DNA of 64,000 nt. It comes from JAEUIX01 sp046156035 (lineage in GTDB: Bacteria; Planctomycetota; Phycisphaerae; Phycisphaerales; UBA1924). The DNA is taken from positions 1 through 64,000 of the forward strand of contig JBJXEW010000034.1 of the NCBI GenBank assembly GCA_046156035.1, read 5' to 3'. Below, in pieces: positions 25,590-34,491 of this stretch. The position numbers and the translations under genes are program-made. Each line of letters begins with the position of its first letter. Positions within the stretch are counted from its first letter, which is position 1. The notes beneath the pieces were generated by a model. The model was not told where the DNA came from. It made no database searches and saw only the letters and a list, made by a program, of their open reading frames with translations.

Positions 25590-27524
25590 TCACCACTCCG
25601 GCCCCCCGGTATACCGCCCGTACACATCCGCCATCGCCTGCACCATCTCGCCCAGCGTGCAGTTCGCCAGTGCTCCCTCGATCAGCGCCGGCATCACGTT
25701 GGTGGCATGAAGGGGCTGGGCACTGGGCACTGGGCACTGGGCCGAGCCGGAACCGGAGGCCGGGGCAACGCCCGCCCACGGCAACTCGCCCGGAAACAAA
25801 CTCGTCCACTTCTGCCCGCGGCACGATGCGCGGATGTTGTCCAGCGCCTTTGCCACGCGCCCGTTCCCCTCGCGCCCGCTCACACCGCCGTCGCGCCCCT
25901 TCTTGAACTTCGCCAGCCGCTCGCACTGCTCCACCTCCACCGTGTGGGGGATCTGCAGGATGTCGATGGGCCGCTTCTCGTTCTCTTCCCGGTACGCGTT
26001 GAGGCCCACGGTGATGCGGTCGCCCGCTTCCATCTCTTCGCTGAAGCGGTAACTCGCTTCGGCGATCTGCCGGCGGAAGTAGCCACGATTGATGCCCGCG
26101 ACCGCCCCGCGTCCGTAGCCCTCGCGCTTCGCATAAGCCGGGTGCTTGGTCAGGTCAGCGTCAGCGCCACGATTCGCTCCGCTCATCGTGGGCGTGTGCG
26201 ATGCCGCTGATTTGGCCATTTGGCCATTTGCCATTTGGCCATTTGCTCCGCCGCCCATCCTGTCCACATCCGCGATGTAGTCCAGAGCCTCGCGCTCCAT
26301 CACATCCGTCAGGTGCTCGATGAACCAACTGCCCCCGAGCGGGTCAGCCACGCGCGTTGTGCCCGTCTCGTGGGCCAGAATCTGCTGTGTTCGCAGGGCC
26401 ACCGTCACCGCCTGCTCGGTGGGCAGGCCCAGCGTTTCGTCCATGCTATCTGTGTGCAGACTCTGGCACCCGCCCAGCACCGCGGCCATGGCCTGATACG
26501 CCACGCGCACGATGTTGTTCAGCGGCTGCTGCTCTGTCAGGCTGCACCCGGCCGTCTGCACGTGCGTCTTCATGAACATGCTGCGCTCGCTGGTGGCGCC
26601 GTAGCGGCCCTTCATGGCCCGGGCCCAGATGCGCCGTGCCGCGCGGAGTTTGCAGATCTCCTCGAAGAACTCGTTGTGGCTGTTGAAAAAGAAGGAGAGG
26701 CGCGGGGCAAAGTCGTCTAGTGCCATGCCGCGTTCGAGGCAGGCCTCCACATATTCCAGCCCGTCGCGGAGCGTGAAGGCCAGTTCCTGGGTGGCGGTGC
26801 TCCCCGCCTCGCGGATGTGGTAGCCGGAGATGGAGACGCTGTTCCACTTGGGCAGGTAGCGGCTCTGGAACTCGATCGTGTCCACCACCAGTTTCACGCT
26901 CGCCTCGGGCGGGTAGATGAACTCATTCTGGGCGTGAAACTCCTTGAGGATGTCGTTCTGGAGCGTGCCGCCCAGGTCGCTCCACGAGATGCCGCGCTGC
27001 GGTGCGTGGCCCAGGTAGAGCGCCCACACGACCGCTGCGGGGCCGTTGATGGTCTGGCTCACCGTCACTTTGCCGACGGGAATATCCGCGTACAGCCGGT
27101 GCATGTCCTCGATGGTGCAGATCGCCACGCCGCACTTGCCCACTTCGCCCGCCGAGAGCGCATCGTCCGAATCGCGTCCCATGAGCGTGGGCAGGTCAAA
27201 CGCCGTTGAGAGCCCGGTGTTCGCGGCCGTGCTGCCTTTGGCCTGCTCCAGCAGATACTTGAAGCGTTTATTCGTGTCGTCGGCGCTGCCGAAGCCCGCG
27301 AACTGCCGCATCGTCCACAGGCGTGTGCGGTAGCCGGAAGGGAAGAGCCCCCGGGTGAACGGGAACTTACCCGGCACCGCGATGTCGCGGTCGAGGTGCT
27401 TGAGGGATTCGGCCACGCCGGGGCCGTAGACCGGGTCGAGCACGATGCCCGAGATCGTGACGGCCTGTGGGTCGAGCCCCTTGGTAGGGCTTGGCGAAAC
27501 GGGGGGCCGATTCATCGTCGACAT
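25590..27524 (-). CDS. Methylmalonyl-CoA mutase family large subunit (no B12 domain)
   Basis: This 644-residue protein is the catalytic TIM-barrel chain of a B12-dependent acyl-CoA mutase, which interconverts methylmalonyl-CoA and succinyl-CoA or a related pair. Family stretches include PFTRGLFPSGYRTRLWTMRQ, FDLPTLMGRDSDD, TINGPAAVVWALYLG, GYHIREAGSTATQELAFTL, MFMKTHVQTAGCSLTEQQP and CQSLHTDSMDE. The cobalamin-binding domain is absent and must come from a separate chain outside the window. Two segments, residues about 419-470 and 566-606, do not fit the family; they are encoded by dispersed repeats and low-complexity DNA that keep the frame open. The start at 27524 has GGGAG upstream. The substrate cannot be fixed by eye. 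Confidence 0.9.
   Translation of the reverse strand: MSTMNRPPVSPSPTKGLDPQAVTISGIVLDPVYGPGVAESLKHLDRDIAVPGKFPFTRGLFPSGYRTRLWTMRQFAGFGSADDTNKRFKYLLEQAKGSTAANTGLSTAFDLPTLMGRDSDDALSAGEVGKCGVAICTIEDMHRLYADIPVGKVTVSQTINGPAAVVWALYLGHAPQRGISWSDLGGTLQNDILKEFHAQNEFIYPPEASVKLVVDTIEFQSRYLPKWNSVSISGYHIREAGSTATQELAFTLRDGLEYVEACLERGMALDDFAPRLSFFFNSHNEFFEEICKLRAARRIWARAMKGRYGATSERSMFMKTHVQTAGCSLTEQQPLNNIVRVAYQAMAAVLGGCQSLHTDSMDETLGLPTEQAVTVALRTQQILAHETGTTRVADPLGGSWFIEHLTDVMEREALDYIADVDRMGGGANGQMANGQMAKSAASHTPTMSGANRGADADLTKHPAYAKREGYGRGAVAGINRGYFRRQIAEASYRFSEEMEAGDRITVGLNAYREENEKRPIDILQIPHTVEVEQCERLAKFKKGRDGGVSGREGNGRVAKALDNIRASCRGQKWTSLFPGELPWAGVAPASGSGSAQCPVPSAQPLHATNVMPALIEGALANCTLGEMVQAMADVYGRYTGGPEW
25716..25743. 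repeat. Heptamer repeat CTGGGCA inside the mutase gene
   Basis: Three exact CTGGGCA units and a fourth CTGGGCC lie within the coding region and are translated on the minus strand as AQCPVPSAQP. The same heptamer occurs between genes at 20720-20747. Confidence 0.85.
26211..26245. repeat. Repeat of TTTGGCCA inside the mutase gene
   Basis: Four and a half units of TTTGGCCA (one unit lacks a base) are translated on the minus strand as GQMANGQMAK. The segment sits in a non-conserved insertion of the mutase. Confidence 0.85.
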
Positions 27525-27847
27525 GCGGTACTCCCAGGGTTCCGGTGCACTCGGCCGCGGCGGCCTTCCCGGGGATGATAGATGCGGCACGGACCGCGCT
27601 TCATGCTGCGGGAACCTGTGCGGGGTGCTGGCGTGGGGCCGGGCGGACCGTGGAGCGGTTGGATCGTGCAAGTGCTGCCGGCCTTCGGGAGATGCCAGCA
27701 GGCAGCCGGCGGCACAGTGGCTGGCAAATACAAACACAATGCGAACACAATGGCCAAGGCCTCCGGCCGTTGCTAGGGGAAACCTCCCTGAGGCGTGGTG
27801 ATGACGTGCACATCTTGCGAAAAGAGGCGAAAAAACACTGCAGTGGG
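27525..27847. other. Divergent intergenic region between mutase and secreted protein
   Basis: This 323-base region separates the leftward mutase gene from the rightward gene at 27968. It holds the GGGAG ribosome-binding site of the mutase near 27530 and a TATCAT candidate -10 box for it on the minus strand near 27577. No gene or RNA is recognised. Confidence 0.45.
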
Positions 27848-27876
27848 TTGCACATCGCCCGGGTTTGGTCCATAAT
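27848..27876 (+). promoter_or_regulatory. Sigma-70-type promoter
   Basis: TTGCAC (27848-27853) and CATAAT (27871-27876) are spaced by 17 bases. Transcription would begin near 27884, about 85 bases before the secreted-protein start at 27968. Confidence 0.7.
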
Positions 27877-27967
27877 CCGGTGTTCGCGTTGTCCGTGCCT
27901 CTGGAGAGGGGCACGAAGGGCGCGGACGGTACGTTTGTGTGGACGGATAGAGTGGAGGAAGGGAAAA

Positions 27968-28717
27968 ATGCGTTTCAACGCTTTCGCGCTCGCTTCAATT
28001 GCTGGTTTGGCCGTAGGGACATCTGCTCCTGCGACGCTCGCTGGCGGGCCTTTCATCAAGACCATCGATGAGTTTGTCGACCCGGCGTTCTCGCTGACGG
28101 TTGATGCCACGATGTTCCCCCTGAACACGACGAAGGCTGCGTTCACGGTCACCCCGACGGTGATCGGTGGTCAGCGCGACGCCTTCCTCATCTATGTCGG
28201 CTTCCCGCCGCCGGATGTGGATGAGACCGATCGCGCCCGCCTGCGGTTGTTGACGGCGTCTGGTGCCCTCTCGGTCAGCAGCGACTCGGGTGTGACGCCT
28301 TGGGCGCAACTCAGTTATGCCGGGCTGGGCCGCTTCAACAACATGAGCGAGAACTTGGCTGCGGGCGGGGCCAACGCCATCCGTTTCGACTTCGTCCGCA
28401 ACGATTTGGCGATGGACATCCGCGTGGAAATGTACAGCCGTCAGGGCACGGCCGCCGCTGCCAAAGTCGTTCAGACCGTGGTCGCACCCGCCCAGAACAG
28501 CCAGTTCCAGATGTTCTTCCCCTACGGCACGTTCGCCTTGCAGAGCGGCGCCGCGTTCGACTTCACCGATGTGGACCGTGTCGATGTGATGTTCTTCCCG
28601 CAAACCGGCGCGGACTTCACGCTTGATGCGATCGGCACCGTTCCCAGCCCCGGTTCTGCTGTGCTCGTGGCCGCGGCGGGCATCATGGTCCTGCGCCGTC
28701 GCCGCCATGTTGCCTGA
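27968..28717 (+). CDS. Secreted protein with Arg-rich C-terminal sorting-like tail
   Basis: The product has 249 residues and no recognised enzyme domain. It has a signal peptide (FALASIAGLAVGTSAPATLA) and a beta-rich body, and it ends in VPSPGSAVLVAAAGIMVLRR plus RRHVA, a PEP-CTERM-like tail. The ATG at 27968 follows AGGAAGGG. It has its own promoter and a good terminator, so it is monocistronic. No exosortase is in the window to confirm sorting. Confidence 0.82.
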   Translation: MRFNAFALASIAGLAVGTSAPATLAGGPFIKTIDEFVDPAFSLTVDATMFPLNTTKAAFTVTPTVIGGQRDAFLIYVGFPPPDVDETDRARLRLLTASGALSVSSDSGVTPWAQLSYAGLGRFNNMSENLAAGGANAIRFDFVRNDLAMDIRVEMYSRQGTAAAAKVVQTVVAPAQNSQFQMFFPYGTFALQSGAAFDFTDVDRVDVMFFPQTGADFTLDAIGTVPSPGSAVLVAAAGIMVLRRRRHVA

Positions 28718-28767
28718 TCGTGGGTGTGTGCGGGTTTGCCGGCGAGGTCGGTCGATTCAGAACAACT

Positions 28768-28808
28768 CAACCCGTGTCGGGGTCAATGAAGGACTCCGAC
28801 GCGGGTTG
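28768..28808 (+). terminator. Intrinsic terminator
   Basis: A 16-bp stem with two G-U pairs (28768-28783 with 28793-28808) closes a 9-base loop, followed by TTGCTTTGG. It separates the secreted-protein gene from the convergent hydrolase gene. Confidence 0.8.
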
Positions 28809-28889
28809 TTTGCTTTGGTCTGGAGCCGAGGGCCCGGACGCACCCGGGCATGATTGCAGCGCGTCGGCAGGGGCCGGCTGCCCGCGAAC

Positions 28890-30992
28890 TCACTTCAGGA
28901 TGAGCGGCTCAGAGTCCGGCACACGCGGCACGGGTGCAGCCATGAAACGGCGCAGGTACTTATCGCAGAGATTGAAGCCTTCGGCGTTCAGGTGCGTGCC
29001 GTCGGCGTAGAGCCAGGGGTAGAGCGAGAAGGCCGAATCGGCACCCAGAAGCGGGTCCTCCGCGAAGTCGATGACCTCGTCGTATCCCTGGCCGATGTTG
29101 GCTCGCAACAGGTCGTTGAGGATGCGGCGGCGGTTCTCGAACCCCGACTGGCCCGCGGGTGTGCCGGTGGCGCTGCGAGAGAGCAGCGTGATCACACCGA
29201 TGCGCGTGAAGCCCGCAGCCTTTCGCGCCAGGCAATACTGCTTGATGTTGTTGAAGACCGCTTGGGCACGCCCCTGGTCGTTGCCGGCGGGCTGGGAGAT
29301 GAGGTCGTTGGAGCCGATCTGGAGCATCAGCAGGTTGGGCAGGCCCGGGCGCACCACCAGGTCCACGCTCTGGGCGGCCTGCTGGCGCACGTCCGCCGCG
29401 CCGTTGCTGGAGACATCATCGCCCCCGCGTGCGAAGTTGTAGGCGATGTCATGGCGCGACTCGATCGAACGCCACGCATAGTCGCGGTTGAAGGAGGTTG
29501 AGTAGCCCGCCGCGGACGAGGAGCCCTCGACCACCACCACGCGCCGGGGCACCATCGGCACGTCGTATACAGCCGCAAGGGAGCCCCGCAGGGTCCCCAA
29601 CTCCGCCTCGGTCAACCGTCGGTTGTAGAGGAGCACGACGTGGGCGTTGCCCAAGAACCCGTTGAGGTTGCCCGACCAGGCACCGCCCAGTCGCCAGGCC
29701 GTCGCCGCCGTTGCCGGACTGGGCACGCGGCTCGCCGTGGATGCACGGTCTATACAGGTGAAGTCCACCGTGCTCGTGCCGGAGCCGCGCCAGGCCATGA
29801 ACGCCGGCGACGAGACCGCCTTGACGGTGGTGCCCGCGAACACGCCGTTGGGGTTGATCGAGTCGGTGTAGGCAAGTTCGGAGTCTCGCAGCGACGAGGT
29901 GAGCGGCCCGCCTACACGCAGTGCGAAGTTGGGGCACGCGAGCACAGCCTGCAGATACTTGGGCGTGCTGCCGCCGCCCGCGCCCGCCAGCAGGCGAGCC
30001 GAACCGACATAGACGACGGTGAAGTGGTCGGAGGGCAACTCCGCGCTCGTGGGGGAGGTGGTGCCCATCCACTTTGCACCCGCGAAACTGGCGATGTACG
30101 GATCGAACGACACCGCCGGCAGGCCGCTGGGCGTTGCGCTGGCCAAGAGCGACGGCTGATTGCTGCCGCTTGCCTGCACCAGCGTGTTCCCGCCGCCGCT
30201 CGCGTCCGTCCAGGTCAGGCCCGCGAAGGTATTCACCAGCCCCGATCGCGCGTCGTACGCCGCGATCAGTCCGCCCTGAACCCGAGGCGACACGGTCTCC
30301 TCAATCACCACGCCCGAACCAGCAACACCCGTCGTGTCGGAGACGGGATCGTGCAGGTTGACGGCGAAAGACGGCGCAAAGACCAGCCCCGCGCCCCCGA
30401 TCGAAACCGGCGACTCGCTGCGACCCGCAAGCGAGGCGATTTCGGCGGGGGTCAACTCGCGGCCGTACCACAGGCCCACGTCGCTCACCGCCCCGTCAAG
30501 GCCGGGAGCATTGCCGCACGCACCCAGCGTCACCGTGCCTGTGCCCGCGGGCGGCGGCGGCAGGTTCTCCTGTTCCACCGTCACGAAATTGTCCACCTCG
30601 ACACCGTCAACAAACAGCCTGATGTCCGTGGTGTTCACCCCGCCGTTATAGGTGAACGCCACGTGGTGCCAGCCGCGGTTGCGTGCCGCCACGCCCGCAC
30701 CCAGTGTGTTGGGAACACCGATCAGGCGCAGGGGTTGGACGGTCGTGCCCGCCGGGTCGCCCCGCACCACGCCGAGGGTGCCGGGTCCGGCGGTGTTGAT
30801 CTCGAACGACAGGGCCGGCGCGGCTGGCAACACCCCCTCCAGCGTCAGGATCGCCTGCCTTTGGCCACCCGTCATGGTGCGCGGATACACCCAGGCGGCA
30901 CCCGAAACGGCCTGGCCGGTTGAGGGGAGCGGCGCGAGCGCGCTCTCGTAGGCCACCTGATGCGACTGTGCGTTCAGCAGAATCACGGACAT
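28890..30992 (-). CDS. LamG-like domain plus SGNH/GDSL hydrolase
   Basis: The product has 700 residues. The N-terminal part (about 30-200) is a LamG/concanavalin-like domain with WHHVAFTYNGG and DIRLFVDGVEVDNF. A second lectin-like segment lies in the middle (about 240-475). The C-terminal part is an SGNH hydrolase: VVVEGSSSAAG with the nucleophile Ser, ARGGDD, LQIGSNDLI, and DGTHLNAEGF with the catalytic Asp/His pair. This suggests an esterase acting on a carbohydrate. No signal peptide is visible from either candidate start (30992, preceded by GAGGA, or 31004), which is unexpected for such a protein. A frame reaching further upstream has no conserved content. Confidence 0.82.
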   Translation of the reverse strand: MSVILLNAQSHQVAYESALAPLPSTGQAVSGAAWVYPRTMTGGQRQAILTLEGVLPAAPALSFEINTAGPGTLGVVRGDPAGTTVQPLRLIGVPNTLGAGVAARNRGWHHVAFTYNGGVNTTDIRLFVDGVEVDNFVTVEQENLPPPPAGTGTVTLGACGNAPGLDGAVSDVGLWYGRELTPAEIASLAGRSESPVSIGGAGLVFAPSFAVNLHDPVSDTTGVAGSGVVIEETVSPRVQGGLIAAYDARSGLVNTFAGLTWTDASGGGNTLVQASGSNQPSLLASATPSGLPAVSFDPYIASFAGAKWMGTTSPTSAELPSDHFTVVYVGSARLLAGAGGGSTPKYLQAVLACPNFALRVGGPLTSSLRDSELAYTDSINPNGVFAGTTVKAVSSPAFMAWRGSGTSTVDFTCIDRASTASRVPSPATAATAWRLGGAWSGNLNGFLGNAHVVLLYNRRLTEAELGTLRGSLAAVYDVPMVPRRVVVVEGSSSAAGYSTSFNRDYAWRSIESRHDIAYNFARGGDDVSSNGAADVRQQAAQSVDLVVRPGLPNLLMLQIGSNDLISQPAGNDQGRAQAVFNNIKQYCLARKAAGFTRIGVITLLSRSATGTPAGQSGFENRRRILNDLLRANIGQGYDEVIDFAEDPLLGADSAFSLYPWLYADGTHLNAEGFNLCDKYLRRFMAAPVPRVPDSEPLILK

Positions 30993-31376
30993 GACGGTCC
31001 TCATCGGTCCACCGCCCCAACACCCGAAGGTGCCAGCGTCGGGAAGCGGCCCGTGGCTTGGCGACACCCAGTTTCCCCAGTGTGACTGTACCGCAGGAAC
31101 GGCCGCGCGGCCCATAATCTGCATCGCAATCGTCGCGATTGCGGACGTCCCGCACCCCCCCGCGGCTTCCGCTCTCCCGCGTCGAAGCCCCGTGAGGGCC
31201 GAGGATGGCGTGTTTTTCCACGGGCAAGCAGGAAAATTGAGGTTATACTCCACTCGGGGCACGGTGGGTTCGATCGTTACACGTACGTCTGAGCCTGCCG
31301 GCGGGTGGGCGGGCCGTGTCGCCTGCGCCGCAGGCACGATCGAAACACGAACCGGCCGGATTTGAAGAGGTGCAGG
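30993..31376. other. Divergent intergenic region
   Basis: The region lies between the leftward hydrolase and the rightward HAF-repeat gene. It is unusually AT-rich around 31220-31250 (GGAAAATTGAGGTTATACT), a likely promoter area for the rightward gene. Open frames here have no recognisable content. Confidence 0.4.
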
Positions 31377-32948
31377 TTGCTTGCTCGTTTTGCCCCGTCA
31401 GGATGCGCCCGGTGTATCGCGGTTGCCGCGACCGGTTTGGCGGCTGCGCCTGCCGCGGCACAGTCTCCCACGTTCACACCCTTGGGGTTCGCGGTCCCGG
31501 CCCATTACCGATCCAGCGCTTTTGCGGTCTCGGCAGACGGCAGCGTGATCGCGGGAGTGAGCGAGGGGAGCGAGGGAAAGCAGGCCTTCCTCTGGACCAT
31601 CCCCGCCGGTATGACGGCCCTTGGTGACCTTCCCGGCGGCGCATTGTCGAGCCACGCCGCGGCGATCAGTGCCGATGGATCGGTGATCGTGGGCACGGGA
31701 ACCACCACGCTTGGGCCACGCCCCTTCCGTTGGACCGCCGCGCTGGGCTTGCAGGATCTTGGCGCGCTCCCCACGGGGAACGGACGCGGGCGGGCCACCG
31801 GTGTTTCCGCCGACGGCGCCGTGATCGTGGGGGCATCGAGCGTGTCCGGCGGCAGTGCGGCGTTCCGCTGGACCGCCGGCAGCGGCATGGTCAGCCTGGG
31901 CGCGCTGGCCGGCGGCGAAGCGATCAGCGAGGCCGAGGGCGTGAGCGCGGATGGCTCGACCGTGGTGGGTTACGCGTTCATGCAGGGGCGGCCGGCGCCG
32001 TTCCGCTGGCGGGCGCAGGGCGGCATGTCGGCGCTTCTTGATGCGATGGGCGTGCCGGGGGCGGGCGCAGCGCATGGCACGAACAGCGACGGTTCGATGG
32101 TTGTTGGCTACCGCGACCTCGCCACCGGGATGAGGGAGGGGTTCCGGTGGAGTGCCGGTGCCGGGCTGCAGGGCTTAGGCACGCTCGGTGTGGACCTGCT
32201 GCAGGTGGTGGTGAGCGACGTCTCCGACAGCGGCGACCTGCTTGTGGGAACCGGCGGGGCGCACGGGGTGCTCCAGGCTCAGATCTGGGACGAGTTCTTC
32301 GGCCTCGAGAACCTCGCGGAAACCCTCCGGAACGCGTATGGGCTTGAACCGCAACTCCGCGGCTGGACGCTGCGCAACGTGTACGCCGTGGCGGCCAATG
32401 GCACGACGCTGGTGGGAGACGGCATCAACCCGTGCGGGCAGGTTGAGGCGTGGGCGGCCACATTCAACCCGCTGTGCCGCCCCCCGCAGGTGTGGGACGC
32501 GCCAGAGGATGAGTTTGTTCCCGAGGGGGTGGCGCGGAGTTACACGGTGGATGTTCGCAGCGCGCTGCCGATGACGCACCAGTGGCTCAAGGACGGCGTG
32601 CCCGTCGCCGACTCGCCACTCGTGACCGGCACGACCTCAAAGACCATCAATTTTCTCGCGTTCGCCACCGCCGACGGCGGGCTGTACCGGCTTGAGAGCA
32701 CGAACGTCTGCGGTGTATCGTCCACGGTGGAGGTCGCGTGGGTGCCGCGCGAAGCGTGCCCGCTGGATTACAACGACGACGGCAGTCTGAACCCCGACGA
32801 CCTGGGCGACTACATCACCGACTACTACTTTTTCAGCGGGATGCCCGAGTTCCCGTTCCCGCCGCGCGCGGACTTCAACCTCGATGGGTCGCTCAACCCC
32901 GACGACATCGGTGACTACATCACCGCGTATTACACCGGTGGTTGCTGA
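31377..32948 (+). CDS. Secreted HAF-repeat protein with NPDDLGD tail
   Basis: The product has 523 residues. Residues about 45-330 are five or more HAF-type repeats of the pattern AFRWTxGxGMxxLGxL followed by SADGSVIVG, a secreted repeat family of unknown role. An immunoglobulin-like segment follows (MTHQWLKDGVPV, ADGGLYRLESTN). The C-terminus has two half-modules, LDYNDDGSLNPDDLGDYITD and FNLDGSLNPDDIGDYITA, and ends in a cysteine (TGGC). The signal peptide (VAATGLAAAPAAAQS) fits a TTG start at 31377 with GAAGAGG upstream; an ATG at 31305 would add an unlikely Arg-rich leader. The tail resembles dockerin loops but may be a surface-anchoring module. Confidence 0.82.
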   Translation: MLARFAPSGCARCIAVAATGLAAAPAAAQSPTFTPLGFAVPAHYRSSAFAVSADGSVIAGVSEGSEGKQAFLWTIPAGMTALGDLPGGALSSHAAAISADGSVIVGTGTTTLGPRPFRWTAALGLQDLGALPTGNGRGRATGVSADGAVIVGASSVSGGSAAFRWTAGSGMVSLGALAGGEAISEAEGVSADGSTVVGYAFMQGRPAPFRWRAQGGMSALLDAMGVPGAGAAHGTNSDGSMVVGYRDLATGMREGFRWSAGAGLQGLGTLGVDLLQVVVSDVSDSGDLLVGTGGAHGVLQAQIWDEFFGLENLAETLRNAYGLEPQLRGWTLRNVYAVAANGTTLVGDGINPCGQVEAWAATFNPLCRPPQVWDAPEDEFVPEGVARSYTVDVRSALPMTHQWLKDGVPVADSPLVTGTTSKTINFLAFATADGGLYRLESTNVCGVSSTVEVAWVPREACPLDYNDDGSLNPDDLGDYITDYYFFSGMPEFPFPPRADFNLDGSLNPDDIGDYITAYYTGGC

Positions 32949-32981
32949 CGCGGGCGGTGCGAGCCGGGTCGGGCCGCTGGC

Positions 32982-33263
32982 TCACTTCACGGCGTTGGCG
33001 GCCTTCTGCTGGGCGGTGTAGCCGTCGCGGCGCTTGAGCGCCTTGACCACCAAGCCCTGCTTGATCGCCTTGGCCGAGGCCAGCACGCGCGTGGGCTTGC
33101 CATCGATCAGCGCGGTGATCTGGTGCAGGTTGGGGCGGAAGCGCCGGCGGGTGATGCCGGTGGGTTTGAGGCCGAAGCCGCCCTTGGAAATCTTCTGGCC
33201 GCGCCAGGTGCGCTGCTTGCCGAAGGAGGTTTTCTTGCCGGTGAAGTGGCAGACAAAGGCCAT
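32982..33263 (-). CDS. rpmB: 50S ribosomal protein L28
   Basis: This 93-residue protein belongs to the large ribosomal subunit. It starts MAFVCHFTGKKTSFGKQRTW and has RRFRPNLHQIT and ASAKAIKQG, matching the L28 core. The sequence is divergent, with an extra RGQKISKGGFG segment. It is transcribed away from rplI, 247 bases apart. Confidence 0.85.
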   Translation of the reverse strand: MAFVCHFTGKKTSFGKQRTWRGQKISKGGFGLKPTGITRRRFRPNLHQITALIDGKPTRVLASAKAIKQGLVVKALKRRDGYTAQQKAANAVK

Positions 33264-33510
33264 GTGCGTGCTCCAGACAGGGCGGAATGATTGGCGCGAA
33301 GCACGCCGTTGGCAACCCAAATCAGCCAAACAGACGCCCAAAGGGCCTGAGGCGTGCCGTTCCGGCTGGCCCGAGGGGCCTTTCGGGCCTAGTCTTGCCG
33401 CTCGAAAAACCGTTGGGGCGGCACGGGTTTCACGGCGGCACAAGCGTGCCGCGCCCGCCGCTCCTAACTCTCCGGCCCCGCCCCGCGCGGCGGCCCGAAA
33501 GGACAGCCCC

Positions 33511-34389
33511 ATGCCCCGCACCCTCAAACTGCTGCTCATTGAGAACGTCGACAACACCGGCATCGTCGGCGATGTGGTCACCGTGCGCAAGGGCTTTGCC
33601 CGCAACTTCCTCCTGCCCCGCAACCTCGCCACCGAACCGAGCGACGAGAAGGTGCAGGAACTCGCGTCCAAGCGTGCCGAGGCCCAGAAGGAACTGGCCG
33701 AACTCCGCAAGCACCGCGAGCAGGTGACGGCCAAACTCAACGGCTTCGAACTCACGATGATCCGCTCGTGCAACGACCAGGGCATCCTGTACGGCGCTGT
33801 TGTGCAGCAGGACATCTGCGATGAACTGGCCAAGGCCGGGTTCCCCGGCATCAAGCAGCGAGAAGTGCGGCTGGGCCAGGTCATCAAGCGCGTGGACCAC
33901 TTCGAGATCCACGTCAAGTTCGACGCCGACCTCGATTCGGTGATCAAACTGAACATCAACGCCGATCGCAAACTGGACCTCGACCGTCGCACGGGCGACA
34001 CGCCCAAGGCCGACGCGGCCGCCACCGACGGCGCAGCCGCTCCGGCGGATGGTGCGCCCGCTGCGGCCGAGGGCAAGGGCGACAAGCCCGCCGACAAGCG
34101 GCCCGACCGCAAGCCGGCCAGCGACCGCCCCCGCTCCGACAAGCCCGAGGGCGACCGTCCCTCACGCGAGGGCCGGCCCGACCGCGAAGACCGCCCCCGT
34201 CGCGGCGACATGATCGCCAAGTTCGATGCCGCGAGCCTCGAAGTGACCAAGGGCTGGGGCAAGGCCGCGGCGGCGGCCGGTGCGGCTCCGACTGCGGGCG
34301 GCGATGCACCCAAGGCCGCCAAGGGCGCGGACAAGGGTGAGAAGAAGAGCGAGAAGAAGGGCGACGGCAAGGGCAAGAAGGGCAAGTAG
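33511..34389 (+). CDS. rplI: 50S ribosomal protein L9 with long charged tail
   Basis: L9 binds domain V of 23S rRNA. The N-terminal signature is clear: LLLIENVDNTGIVGDVVTVR, then KGFARNFLLPRNLA, followed by the connecting helix and a C-terminal domain to about residue 150. The usual length is about 150, yet this product has 292 residues. The extra 140 residues are disordered, rich in Lys, Asp, Arg, Pro and Ala, with DKP/DRP-type repeats and a KKGDGKGKKGK end. The ATG at 33511 follows AAAGGAC. Confidence 0.93.
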   Translation: MPRTLKLLLIENVDNTGIVGDVVTVRKGFARNFLLPRNLATEPSDEKVQELASKRAEAQKELAELRKHREQVTAKLNGFELTMIRSCNDQGILYGAVVQQDICDELAKAGFPGIKQREVRLGQVIKRVDHFEIHVKFDADLDSVIKLNINADRKLDLDRRTGDTPKADAAATDGAAAPADGAPAAAEGKGDKPADKRPDRKPASDRPRSDKPEGDRPSREGRPDREDRPRRGDMIAKFDAASLEVTKGWGKAAAAAGAAPTAGGDAPKAAKGADKGEKKSEKKGDGKGKKGK

Positions 34390-34423
34390 TCCGCCCCCGC
34401 ACCGGCCCCTCGAACACAGATCG

Positions 34424-34461
34424 AAGGCCCTCATCCGGACATCCGGGCGAGGGCCTTTTTT
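34424..34461 (+). terminator. Intrinsic terminator of rplI
   Basis: A 9-bp stem AAGGCCCTC/GAGGGCCTT, with an inner CCGG/CCGG hairpin, is followed by TTTTTT. Confidence 0.9.
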
Positions 34462-34491
34462 CGTGCGTTTGGCGGTTGGCGAACCGTGCGG

